Positions 1-7,777 of a DNA stretch of 46,957 bases are shown here, in pieces. The DNA comes from Microcaldota archaeon (lineage in GTDB: Archaea; Micrarchaeota; Micrarchaeia; Micrarchaeales; CABMGC01). The stretch lies in assembly GCA_027365175.1 (NCBI GenBank), contig DAHXNY010000007.1:1-46957 (forward strand). The letters run 5' to 3'. Position 1 is the first letter of the stretch, and each line of letters opens with the position of its first letter. A program made the translations under genes and the position numbers. The notes under the pieces were generated by a model. It saw nothing but the letters and a program-made list of their open reading frames with translations, did not search any database and was not told the DNA's origin.

Positions 1-674
1 CTTGCAACTTTTCTTTGCCATTTTGCGATATGCTTCTCTGCATTCTTCCTGAAGTTAGGTTTTGTTATCTTTGTTCCGTCGGATAGGACTGCGAATGTCT
101 TTAGACCCATGTCTATCCCGACTGGGTTCATGCCTTTTATCTTTGGAGGGTTTATCTCTTTTATCGTCGTAAATATCGCATAATACTTCCCTGCCTCCTT
201 TTTTATTGTAAGGGTCTTCATCCTTCCTTAGGTTTGCCTGTGCAATTCTATCTTCATAGTGCCTATCCTTGAGGCCCTTAGCCTGTCCTTCTTTATTGAG
301 AATGCGCCGTTGTCTTGAGGATAGACTATGCTGTAATATCTGTCCATTGACTTGAATCTTGGAAATCCTTTCTTTATTGATTTCTTTTCCCTGCATCTCC
401 TGAAGAAGTTTTGCTATGCCTTTAGTATGCGGTATTTTATTTCGCATCTTGTCTGCGAATATATTTTTAGGTATTTTTTATCCTTCTCTATTTCTTTTGC
501 AAACCTATTCAATGTTGCCATTGATAGCTTTTTGTCTCCATCTTGGTATGATTTTATTGACTTTTCGAGGAGCAAGTTGTAGAACTCCTTTGATATGAGA
601 AGCTGTGAATTTATCTCCGATTGGCGTTTAGAATCTGGGTAGAGCCTGAATTTATATACTCTTGTTGAATCCAT
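1..674 (-). pseudogene. tnpB: TnpB (IS200/IS605 OrfB) pseudogene, cut by window edge
   Basis: Reading the minus strand from ATG at 674 gives a TnpB-type protein: an N-terminal YKFRLYPDSKRQ segment, then RRCREKKSIKKGFPRFKS, then VGIDMGLKTFAVLSDGTKI, which carries the first RuvC aspartate. The same frame is interrupted by TAG at 414-416 and by TAA at 228-230, with homologous protein continuing in frame after each stop. The gene therefore decayed by point mutation rather than frameshift. TnpB is the RNA-guided nuclease of IS605-like elements. The C-terminal catalytic part lies beyond position 1, so the rest cannot be judged. An insertion-sequence end hairpin lies just upstream at 721-770. Confidence 0.85.
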
Positions 675-720
675 ATTTTTATATCGTTATCCATGTTCAT
701 ATACGTTTCTTAGGTTCGTT

Positions 721-770
721 TTCATCCCACCTCTAAAGAGTGTGGGATTTCCCGCTCACATTGTTAAGCA
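721..770 (-). repeat. IS605-type end hairpin upstream of tnpB
   Basis: On the minus strand this stretch reads TGCTTAACAATGTGAGCGGG, then AAATCCCACAC, then a CTCTTTAGAG hairpin and GTGGGATGAA. The first ~30 bases recur almost exactly at 27600-27632 (TGCTTAACATTGTGAGCGGG and onward). It sits about 50 bp upstream of the tnpB start, so it is probably the left end of that element. The pattern of a TTTA/TTCA-loop hairpin followed by GGATGAA is shared with the ends near both tnpA genes. Confidence 0.65.
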
Positions 771-775
771 TAGAA

Positions 776-885
776 TGCCGCAGGCCGGATTTGAACCAGC
801 GACATTCCGCTCTCTGTGTTTCGATAAAACTTTTACTAAAAGTTTTACTTCAGGCGGACGCTCTCCCGGACTGAGCTACTGCGGC
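776..885 (-). tRNA. tRNA-Phe(GAA) with a 36-nt intron
   Basis: The minus strand folds as a cloverleaf: acceptor GCCGCAG/CTGCGGC, D-arm GCTC/GAGC, anticodon stem TCCGC/GCGGA and T-arm GCTGG-TTCAAAT-CCGGC, with A73. The anticodon GAA is at 849-851. A 36-nt intron at 812-847 interrupts the canonical position 37/38. It contains a perfect 10-bp A/T hairpin (TAAAACTTTT/AAAAGTTTTA), consistent with bulge-helix-bulge splicing by the archaeal endonuclease. No CCA is encoded. Confidence 0.93.
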
Positions 886-910
886 AGTGTATAATCTGAT
901 TACTTGAAAG

Positions 911-918
911 TTTTTAAA
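911..918 (+). promoter_or_regulatory. TATA box of helicase gene
   Basis: TTTTTAAA lies about 35 bp before the ATG at 950, between the divergent tRNA-Phe and the helicase. This fits an archaeal TATA box with a short leader. Confidence 0.5.
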
Positions 919-949
919 TGCTCTAGTACGAAAGGATATTGCTGGTCAT

Positions 950-2503
950 ATGCCTATAGATGAGAGATGGTCCAGGCTTGGCCCAGCCTCGAATTACGTA
1001 AACCTTGAAGGGATAGAGTTCAGGGAGTACCAGTACAACATAATAAAGGCCATATTCGAGAAGGGCAATACACTTGTAGTGCTGCCAACAGGGCTCGGCA
1101 AGACGCTGATAGCCGTCTATGCGATAGCAGATTCGCTTTCTTCAAACAGGAAGGCAATGCTCCTCGCCCCAACAAAGCCCCTCGCAGAGCAGCATTATCT
1201 CACTCTGCAGAAAATGCTGAAGCTCAAGGATGATGAGCTGATGCTGCTTCTGGGAACTACTAACAAAGCCAAGCGGGAGGGGCAGATGGCAGACGCACGG
1301 GTCATAGTCGCCACACCACAGACCGTAGCCAATGAGCTGAAGAAAGGCACGCTCGACATAAGCAGGTACCATTCTGCTGTATTTGACGAGTGCCATAAAG
1401 CCGTAGGCAAGTATGCATACACATACATAGCAGATACCTGTTCTGAGTTTGGCATAAAGACGATAGGCCTGACAGCTTCTCCAGGCTCTAAGAAAGAAAA
1501 GATAAAGCAGCTGCTCCAGACGCTCAAGACAGAGCATATTGAGTCAAGGGTCTCATCAGATTCTGATGTCTCAAAGTATGTTATGCCAAAATCCATGCAC
1601 ATAATGGATATAGAGATGACAGACAGGATAAAGGAGATGGCCGCGCTTCTGCGTCCGGACATAGAGGCAAGCCTTACAAGCCTGAACAAAATGGGCTTCC
1701 TCCACTTCAAACATTTCGAGAACATACCTAGGGGAAGGATAATAGCGCTGGGCAATGAGATAAACAGGATAAGTTCTGACTACAAATACGCAGCTATATT
1801 CAGTTATGTAAAGCTGCTGAACCTGTCGCATGCATACGACCTTCTTACCGTAGAAGGGATACAGCCGTTCTTGGAGTACATGCAGTCATTGCAGAACAGG
1901 GAGAAGAAGAGCAAAGCTGTCCAGGGCATACTGAACAGCAAGAGGGTGATAGCTGCTATGTCTGCAGCAAAGGCTGCGCAAAGCAACGGGGAGGAGCACC
2001 CAAAAGTAATAGCGCTTCTCGACATACTGAGAAACTACAGGGGAAGGAGCGTGATAGTCTTCGTGCAGTACAGGTCTACCATAAAGATGCTTGTGGAATA
2101 CCTGAACAACAATGGCTTCCCTTCAAAGGCATTCACAGGCAAGAGGGATGGGGTAACCGAGGCGATGCAGAAGGCTCTCATAGGGGATTTCAGGAAGCAT
2201 GACTTCCATGTCCTTGTCGCAAGCTCCATAGGCGAGGAAGGGCTTGACATACCAAGCGTAGACGCGGTTATCTTCTATGAAGCTATACCGAGCGAGATAA
2301 GGAATATACAGAGAGGCGGTAGGACCGGAAGATTGACTCCTGGTAGCATATACATCCTCCTTGCCAAGGATACCAAGGATCAGGTCTATTTCTATGTATC
2401 AAGGAGGAAGGAGGAGAAGATGAACATGCTTATCAAATCATTAAACATGGAGTTGGCCAGGCTTCCAAAAAGGATAATAGATGGGAATCAGTCAAAGTTG
2501 TAG
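950..2503 (+). CDS. Hef/FANCM-type SF2 helicase without nuclease domain
   Basis: A 517-residue superfamily 2 DNA helicase resembling the helicase half of archaeal Hef, which processes stalled replication forks. Motifs in order are: QxxxI at the N-terminus (REYQYNII), Walker A PTGLGKT (46-52), APTKPL, ATPQT, DECH box (146-149), LTASP motif III, then the C-terminal RecA lobe with VIVFVQYRS, VASSIGEEGLDIP and motif VI QRGGRTGR. The protein stops soon after the helicase core. The ERCC4-type nuclease and helix-hairpin-helix domains found in full Hef are absent, so any nuclease partner must be encoded elsewhere. It stands alone, with a TATA box at 911. Confidence 0.9.
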   Translation: MPIDERWSRLGPASNYVNLEGIEFREYQYNIIKAIFEKGNTLVVLPTGLGKTLIAVYAIADSLSSNRKAMLLAPTKPLAEQHYLTLQKMLKLKDDELMLLLGTTNKAKREGQMADARVIVATPQTVANELKKGTLDISRYHSAVFDECHKAVGKYAYTYIADTCSEFGIKTIGLTASPGSKKEKIKQLLQTLKTEHIESRVSSDSDVSKYVMPKSMHIMDIEMTDRIKEMAALLRPDIEASLTSLNKMGFLHFKHFENIPRGRIIALGNEINRISSDYKYAAIFSYVKLLNLSHAYDLLTVEGIQPFLEYMQSLQNREKKSKAVQGILNSKRVIAAMSAAKAAQSNGEEHPKVIALLDILRNYRGRSVIVFVQYRSTIKMLVEYLNNNGFPSKAFTGKRDGVTEAMQKALIGDFRKHDFHVLVASSIGEEGLDIPSVDAVIFYEAIPSEIRNIQRGGRTGRLTPGSIYILLAKDTKDQVYFYVSRRKEEKMNMLIKSLNMELARLPKRIIDGNQSKL

Positions 2504-2570
2504 TCTACAAATTATAGCCAAAGCCGATTAAGATTCATGTCCGATACTATGCACCCGTGAAACAAAATTA

Positions 2571-2580
2571 TATTAAATAC
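2571..2580 (+). promoter_or_regulatory. TATA box of pilin-like gene
   Basis: TATTAAATAC lies 18-27 bp before the ATG at 2598, implying a leaderless or nearly leaderless transcript. Confidence 0.5.
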
Positions 2581-2597
2581 TGTGCAGAATATAACGC

Positions 2598-3998
2598 ATG
2601 CAGAAAGTTAGGAGCGAAAAGCACTCTGGAAAGATAAAAAATCCAAAAATAAAAAAGGAGCAGTCTGCTTTTGAATTCATAACGACATATGGCTGGGCAA
2701 TCCTTATACTTGCAGTTGTTATTGTCATGCTCTATTACTTCGTAGGAATCCCGTCTACATCTGTTCCGAATGAGTGCAAATTCATATTCGGGTCAAACTG
2801 CCAGGGGATAATCACAACATCGCTTGCAAGTTCAACCAGGATGACTCTTGTAATAACCAATTCGCAGAGCTATCCTATATTCAATCCACTGATAAAAGTT
2901 GCAACAGATTCATATGGGAACCTATCTGCAGCATGCCTCCCTGCAAATACGCTTGTCGATACGGGAAGTGAAATAATCTGCAATGTCACAATACCGCAGA
3001 AGATCTCGCCAGGAGTGTCAATAACAGGAACCATATACCTGAACATAACTGCCTGCCCCAGCGGAAACATCAACAACTGCCAGCCAAAACAGCTCCAGAC
3101 CTATAAGGGAGACATAATAACAAGGGTAACATCACAATCATCCAACATACATCTAACCTCAACATCTACCTCTTCTACCTCCACCACATCCACTTCAACG
3201 TCTTCAACATCTTCAACATCCACTCCGACTTCAACTACAAGCGTGAGCTGTCCGCCAGGTTCACAGAGCTATACATCTGCAGGAACCTACCACTTCACAA
3301 CACCTAGTGGTTGCGGAACCTCAGCTGTTTATACGATAAGTCTAGTCGGTGCAGGAGGAAGTGGTGCTACTACCCAGATTGCATGGTGTACCAGACTCCA
3401 GACTACGCAGTGCGGAAGATATTCTGGCGCAGGCGGTGGAGGCGGTGGATATGAGGTTGTCGATGCTTCAGGACTGGCAGCGGGAACTGCCATCACGGTA
3501 AATGTGGGAGCAGGAGGACCGGTACAGATAGGGTCGGCAGCGGAGGCAGGGGCGTCTTCTTCAGGAGGCACCAGCCCTAGTGGAGACCCAAGCAATGTCA
3601 TTGCAACAAACCTTGCGGCAAGTGCAGGCGGAGGCGGAGGCGCAACTGCAGCAGAGGAGATAGACGCGGGATCATGCAGTTATACCCTGTCTTCTGTTCC
3701 AGGCAGTGGCGGAACCAATACCTATAGCGGCAGTGCAGTAACCTCTGTGGTAACAAATGATGCAGGACAGACCGCACCTTGGTCTGCGGCAAATGCATGC
3801 ACGTATAGCCCAGGAGGCAATGGAGGAAACGCTGGAGGAAATCTGGGAGCTGGGGGCAGTGGAGGAGTCGGTTCTGCAAACGCGCTGTCAGGCGGGAATT
3901 ACGGAGGCGGAGGTGGAGGAGCTTCAGCAGGATCTAACGGAGTGAGTGGATATGCAGGTGGAGGGGGCAGTGGAGAGATAACTATCTCCTGGAACTGA
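2598..3998 (+). CDS. Pilin-like surface protein with class III signal peptide and Gly-rich head
   Basis: 466 residues in three parts. The N-terminus has a basic leader then QSAFEFITTYGWAILILAVV (22-41), the class III (archaellin/pilin-type) signal peptide and hydrophobic stalk; the usual Gly before Gln is Glu here. A Cys-containing ectodomain is followed by a Ser/Thr linker (about 184-213) encoded by repeated TCT/ACC/ACA codons. The C-terminal ~230 residues are glycine-rich (GAGGGGGGYEVV, TVNVGAGG, GGGGSGEITISW), resembling the Gly-rich adhesive domains of tail fibres and surface adhesins. It is probably a filament or pilus-associated adhesin. No assembly ATPase or signal peptidase gene is adjacent. 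Confidence 0.75.
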   Translation: MQKVRSEKHSGKIKNPKIKKEQSAFEFITTYGWAILILAVVIVMLYYFVGIPSTSVPNECKFIFGSNCQGIITTSLASSTRMTLVITNSQSYPIFNPLIKVATDSYGNLSAACLPANTLVDTGSEIICNVTIPQKISPGVSITGTIYLNITACPSGNINNCQPKQLQTYKGDIITRVTSQSSNIHLTSTSTSSTSTTSTSTSSTSSTSTPTSTTSVSCPPGSQSYTSAGTYHFTTPSGCGTSAVYTISLVGAGGSGATTQIAWCTRLQTTQCGRYSGAGGGGGGYEVVDASGLAAGTAITVNVGAGGPVQIGSAAEAGASSSGGTSPSGDPSNVIATNLAASAGGGGGATAAEEIDAGSCSYTLSSVPGSGGTNTYSGSAVTSVVTNDAGQTAPWSAANACTYSPGGNGGNAGGNLGAGGSGGVGSANALSGGNYGGGGGGASAGSNGVSGYAGGGGSGEITISWN

Positions 3999-4074
3999 AA
4001 AAGGCGCTATTCAAATAGCAATACTGATAGCAATATGATATCTACAAGGTATTAATCCCAAACTTCCACAAAAC

Positions 4075-4083
4075 CTTTAAATA
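4075..4083 (+). promoter_or_regulatory. TATA box of small ORF 4119-4361
   Basis: CTTTAAATA lies about 36-44 bp upstream of the ATG at 4119. Confidence 0.45.
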
Positions 4084-4118
4084 CCAGAAAACTTATTCCT
4101 TATATACGGGGGAAATGG

Positions 4119-4361
4119 ATGGGAAGGAGAATGGAAATGCTCCACAGTGAGCAGGACCTGGGAGAGATAAGCAACGAGGAAGTGCTAGCTAGGCTCTCAG
4201 AATACGCCTACAACTATCCAGAATCAAGGGCTGAGCTTGCAGAGACAATAGAAACGTACGCCCAAAGAACAAACACAGGAGCACAGAAATACACTGCTAT
4301 AAGCACGGCAGATGAAATAAGGGCGATAGAGATGCTGGAGATCCTCTGCTCTGAACTATAG
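4119..4361 (+). CDS. Small acidic protein of unknown function
   Basis: 80 residues, not recognised. It is acidic, lacks membrane segments and cysteine motifs, and reads as helical, with a heptad-like Leu/Glu pattern (EEVLARLSEYAYNYPESRAELAETIE). A TATA box at 4075 supports expression. Alternative in-frame starts are ATG at 4131 and 4137; the latter has GGAAGGAG at a good spacing and may be the true start, giving 74 residues. An out-of-frame ATG at 4115 leads to an early stop. Confidence 0.55.
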   Translation: MGRRMEMLHSEQDLGEISNEEVLARLSEYAYNYPESRAELAETIETYAQRTNTGAQKYTAISTADEIRAIEMLEILCSEL

Positions 4362-4455
4362 CCACAAGCGCTGCTGCCTCGGACATAGCCTATCCTGACC
4401 CATGCCTCTTAGCGCATATGCACCAGAATAATGCCGCGGAGAATGAAGAAAATGT

Positions 4456-4529
4456 ATGCGAGCGCCGGGATTTGAACCCGGGTTTTTGGCTTGGAAGGCC
4501 AGAGTCCTACCAGGCTAGACTACACTCGC
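4456..4529 (-). tRNA. tRNA-Gly(TCC)
   Basis: Minus-strand cloverleaf with acceptor GCGAGTG/CGCTCGC, D-stem GTC/GAC, anticodon loop CTTCCAA (anticodon TCC) and T-arm CCGGG-TTCAAAT-CCCGG, plus A73. No intron and no encoded CCA. It is tandem with a second tRNA-Gly 39 bp away. Confidence 0.93.
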
Positions 4530-4568
4530 ACTCTTTTCATACCTTAAGTAATCATATATATAAATAAA

Positions 4569-4641
4569 TGCGAGCGCCGGGATTCGGACCCGGGTTTTAG
4601 CCTTGGCAAGGCTATGTCCTACCAGACTAGACTACACTCGC
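4569..4641 (-). tRNA. tRNA-Gly(GCC)
   Basis: Same acceptor stem as its neighbour (GCGAGTG/CGCTCGC). The anticodon stem-loop is TAGCC-TTGCCAA-GGCTA, giving anticodon GCC, and the T-loop is TCCGAAT. The two glycine tRNAs share nearly all acceptor, D-arm and T-stem bases and look like a tandem duplication with a changed anticodon arm. Confidence 0.93.
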
Positions 4642-4724
4642 ACAAACAGCCTCTTATGCCAAGGTGATATTCATATTACCAGCAAACGCTTATTAATATT
4701 ATACAGTGATAAGGAAGCACAAAA

Positions 4725-5282
4725 GTGTTGGAAATGGCAGATGAAAATAAGCATACAGCGACCAAGAAAAGCACTACAGTAAAGCCTGTATACATAATTG
4801 CAGGAATAATAGCAGTGGTTATAATCATAGGGGCAGCCTATGCGCTTACCTCTTCGTCACCCACAGTAGTCGCAGGCGACAATGTCAGCGTATACTACAA
4901 AGGCAGTTTCACCAACGGCACGGTATTCAACAATAACTTCAATTCCACTCCTCTCACATTCATTGCAGGCTCCAATTCCCTGATTCCTGGATTCTCAAAT
5001 GCGGTCATAGGGATGAAGCTAAACCAGACAAAGACCATAACGCTTCCTGTAAACGAGGCATATGGCCCGGTCAATCCCAGCCTGTTTGTAAGCGTGCCCA
5101 TATCTGTGTTCGGCAATCAGTCCAACTCGTTGAAAGTTGGCGGTCTTGTGAGTTCAAGCACAGGGTCAACAGGTGTTATAGAGGCTATAAACGCTACCAA
5201 CGTAACAGTAAACTTCAATCCGCCTCTTGCAGGGAAGGCTCTGGTGTTTGAGATAAAGGTAGTGAAGATACGGAGTGCATGA
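4725..5282 (+). CDS. Membrane-anchored FKBP (SlyD-like) peptidyl-prolyl isomerase
   Basis: 185 residues. A Lys/Thr-rich cytoplasmic tail is followed by one membrane segment (about 22-43). The outside domain has FKBP hallmarks: VSVYYKGSFTNGTVFNNN, PLTFIAGSNSLIPGFSNAVIGMKLNQTKTITLP and AYGP. The flap is replaced by an insert (VGGLVSSSTGSTGVIEAINATNVTVNFNPPLAGKALVFEIKV), the insert-in-flap layout of SlyD-type chaperone isomerases. Several NxS/T sequons fit an exported domain. It probably helps fold secreted surface proteins. The GTG at 4725 is used here; ATG at 4734 (MADENK) is equally plausible. Confidence 0.88.
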   Translation: MLEMADENKHTATKKSTTVKPVYIIAGIIAVVIIIGAAYALTSSSPTVVAGDNVSVYYKGSFTNGTVFNNNFNSTPLTFIAGSNSLIPGFSNAVIGMKLNQTKTITLPVNEAYGPVNPSLFVSVPISVFGNQSNSLKVGGLVSSSTGSTGVIEAINATNVTVNFNPPLAGKALVFEIKVVKIRSA

Positions 5283-5327
5283 ACCATCTTCAAAAAGGGT
5301 TTTAAAAGTAAGCTGAACAAAGTATTC

Positions 5328-6227
5328 ATGCTCAAGTACTACCTTGCCGAGCTGTTCGAGCCTACGCTGCTTTACAGCCTGGCTCTTGCAGTCCTTGGGA
5401 TATCCGCTGCTTATCACTACGGGCACTTCTCAGCAATAAATGCCATCCTTCTGATAATAGGGAGCATACTCGCGCAGATGTCAGTCAACGTAATAAGCGA
5501 CTATTTTGACTATACAAGCGGGCTTGACAAGGAGCTTGCAAGGAACAAGTCTGGCAATCTTGCAGGAGGAAGCTCGCTCATAGCGGAGGGCAAGATTAAA
5601 CCGCTAAGCACCCTTCTTTCAGGAATCATAACGCTGATACTCGCCGCTATTATAGGACTGTATTTCCTTACCCTGCAGCTGGCTCTCCTCCCGATAATCC
5701 TGCTTGCAGGACTCTCAATACTCCTTTATGCTAGAGTTGTGAAGAGAATACCCTATCTTTCAGAGCCATTATGCACCATTAACTATACGCTGATTGCATA
5801 CGGCAGCTTCATAGCGATGGCAGGAATATCTGCAGTAAACTACACGATAGCATTTGCATTCATACCTGCAGGGATAATGCTCGGCGGCAACGCCCTGTTT
5901 ATAAACGAGATACCTGACAGAAAGACAGACAAGAGATATGCGGTGAGACACAGCGCCGTAATGCTTGGCACAAGCAGGAAGATAGCTGCATACTACCTGC
6001 TTTTCCAGGCAGCTGCGTACCTTATACTTATAGCCGGCCTTTTGACTGGTGAATTATCAATGTTGTCAATATCTGCTCTTGCTGTCCTTCCTGTAACCCC
6101 TTATATATTTGACGGAATATATAATGCGTATTCAAAGAGGTATCCGGAATATCTGGGCCTCCATACAATCGCATCTTTTGCGTTTGCGCTGCTGCTATCA
6201 GCAGCATTCCTGATTCCAGCTTTGTGA
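5328..6227 (+). CDS. UbiA/MenA-family prenyltransferase
   Basis: 299 residues and about eight or nine membrane helices. It has the first Asp-rich motif NVISDYFDY (N54, D58, D61) and the second NEIPDRKTDKR (N193, D197, D201), which bind the Mg-prenyl diphosphate in UbiA enzymes. The NEIPD-type second motif resembles MenA-like quinone prenyltransferases. The two UbiE-like methyltransferases directly downstream, 13 and 29 bp apart, suggest an isoprenoid-quinone tail-and-methyl pathway. A role in lipid biosynthesis (digeranylgeranylglyceryl phosphate synthase, also a UbiA) is the main alternative. Confidence 0.85.
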   Translation: MLKYYLAELFEPTLLYSLALAVLGISAAYHYGHFSAINAILLIIGSILAQMSVNVISDYFDYTSGLDKELARNKSGNLAGGSSLIAEGKIKPLSTLLSGIITLILAAIIGLYFLTLQLALLPIILLAGLSILLYARVVKRIPYLSEPLCTINYTLIAYGSFIAMAGISAVNYTIAFAFIPAGIMLGGNALFINEIPDRKTDKRYAVRHSAVMLGTSRKIAAYYLLFQAAAYLILIAGLLTGELSMLSISALAVLPVTPYIFDGIYNAYSKRYPEYLGLHTIASFAFALLLSAAFLIPAL

Positions 6228-6240
6228 TATTCGTGATCTC

Positions 6241-6927
6241 ATGAGCCAAAGAGTATACAAGATATTCTCGGAAGTGCACAGCCACTATGACGCTGTCAAT
6301 ACGATATGCAGTCTGGGTACAATAGTCAGATGGAGAGAGGAAGGTGCAAGGGAAGCCACTATTAACAAGGAGAGCTACAAGTTGCTGGACATAGCTACGG
6401 GCACAGGCGAATTCGCGATTACCTTGGACAAGGAAGCAAGGAAGCGAGGCAAAAAGGCCGACATAACAGGAGTGGACTTCTCAGAGAACATGCTGAGCGT
6501 TGCAAAGCGCAAGGCAAAAGAGAGGAACCTTGACATAAAGTTCGAGCATGGAGATGCCCTGCACCTGAGGTATCCTGACAAGTCCTTTGACGTAGTCACT
6601 TCATCATTCGCACTCAGGAACGTCGATGACCTTAACAAATTCTGCTCGGAAGCAAAGCGCGTCCTCAAGCCAGGGGGCAGATTCGTATTTATGGACATGG
6701 CAAAGCCTGACAAGGCTTGGCAGAGAGCCTTCCTCAAGTTCTTCTGGGGTGCATCTGGAATAATAGGATTTGCAGAGTATAAGGAAGCATTCGAATGGCT
6801 GATGGTGAGCGTAGACAGATTCGACAAGGAGAACTTTGTAAAGATAGTAAAGAAGAGCGGCTTCAAGAATGTAAAGAAGAGAAATCTCATCTCAGGAGCG
6901 GCATTCATGGTGACTGGGCACAGGTAG
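6241..6927 (+). CDS. UbiE/COQ5-type methyltransferase, copy 1
   Basis: 228 residues. The UbiE layout is clear: YKIFSEVHSHYDAVNTICSLGTIVRWRE at the N-terminus, SAM motif I LLDIATGTGEFA (D50), GVDFSENMLSVAKRKA, a FDVVTSSFALRNVDD motif and the ALRNV/KPGGRF region. Such enzymes C-methylate quinone precursors after prenylation. It begins 13 bp after the UbiA gene, so the two are probably co-transcribed. Confidence 0.87.
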   Translation: MSQRVYKIFSEVHSHYDAVNTICSLGTIVRWREEGAREATINKESYKLLDIATGTGEFAITLDKEARKRGKKADITGVDFSENMLSVAKRKAKERNLDIKFEHGDALHLRYPDKSFDVVTSSFALRNVDDLNKFCSEAKRVLKPGGRFVFMDMAKPDKAWQRAFLKFFWGASGIIGFAEYKEAFEWLMVSVDRFDKENFVKIVKKSGFKNVKKRNLISGAAFMVTGHR

Positions 6928-6956
6928 GTGCTTTACTGGAGAGCAAGAATTCAGCT

Positions 6957-7622
6957 ATGTATTCAGAAGCCCACAAGTCCTACGACGCTACAAACAGGCT
7001 CCTCAGTTTCAACACCGACAATATCATAAGAAAGAGGGCAGCTGAGGCTATTCTATCTTCAAACCCGTCAAATGTGCTAGACATAGCTACAGGCACGGGA
7101 GACCTGGCAATCCTGACTGCAAGATACGCAAATGAGAAAGGGCTCAAGACGAAGGTAACTGGCATAGACATGAATGCAGGCATGCTTGGCGTTGCAAGGG
7201 AGAAGGCATCAAGGAATGGGATAAAAAACGTAGTATTCGAGAAGGGCAATGCTCTCGGATTAAAGTACAGGACAGGATATTTTGATGCTGCGGTGTGCTC
7301 GTTTGCATTGAAGAACTTTGATTCCCAGGAAAGGTTCCTCAAGGAAGCTAACCGGGTGCTGAAAAGTAACGGCACATTTGTCATAATAGACATATCCAAG
7401 CCGAGCAGCATGACAGGAAGGCTTGCTTTCGGGGTTTATACGAAATACATGGAGATGTTCGGCATATTAACAGGCAAGAAACTTTACCAATGGCTTCCAG
7501 GAAGCACTGCAGGATTCAACAGAAACAATTTTGTAAAATTGATTAAGGCAGCCGGTTTCAGAAGCATACGTATCAACGAATATCTTTTCGGGATATCTTA
7601 CATGCTAATCTGTAGAAAGTAG
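6957..7622 (+). CDS. UbiE/COQ5-type methyltransferase, copy 2
   Basis: 221 residues from ATG at 6957 (MYSEAHKSYDATNRLLSFN). The open frame extends upstream to 6795 but that part overlaps copy 1 and has no homology. SAM motif I is VLDIATGTGDLA (D42), followed by GIDMNAGMLGVAREKA and AVCSFALKNF. It is a diverged tandem paralogue of the previous gene: the RWRE stretch is RKRAAE here, so the two may act on different ring positions or one may have changed substrate. GGAG lies about 17 bp before the start. Confidence 0.85.
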   Translation: MYSEAHKSYDATNRLLSFNTDNIIRKRAAEAILSSNPSNVLDIATGTGDLAILTARYANEKGLKTKVTGIDMNAGMLGVAREKASRNGIKNVVFEKGNALGLKYRTGYFDAAVCSFALKNFDSQERFLKEANRVLKSNGTFVIIDISKPSSMTGRLAFGVYTKYMEMFGILTGKKLYQWLPGSTAGFNRNNFVKLIKAAGFRSIRINEYLFGISYMLICRK

Positions 7623-7716
7623 CATCTTTGGTTGAATTAGGACAGAGCAAATTCCAGGATTATTGCGAGTATCTAAAAAACTCCGCTACTTTCAAGAATA
7701 GAACCGGTCAGGCAGG

Positions 7717-7726
7717 TATTTATAAG
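7717..7726 (+). promoter_or_regulatory. TATA box of 970-aa membrane protein gene
   Basis: TATTTATAAG lies about 52-61 bp before the ATG at 7778. Confidence 0.45.
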
Positions 7727-7777
7727 AAAAACCATTAACCTTATCTGAGCAGAATAAGACGTGTCAAAAGTGAACCG

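Noticed and set aside
55-447. 130-codon minus-strand frame overlapping tnpB
   Set aside because: It is the wrong frame of the TnpB pseudogene; homology lies in the frame with two stops.
6375-6908. 177-codon antisense frame in the first UbiE gene
   Set aside because: Shadow of a strongly supported methyltransferase.
6795-6956. Upstream extension of the second UbiE gene
   Set aside because: Overlaps the end of the first UbiE in another frame and has no family match; ATG 6957 fits the family start.
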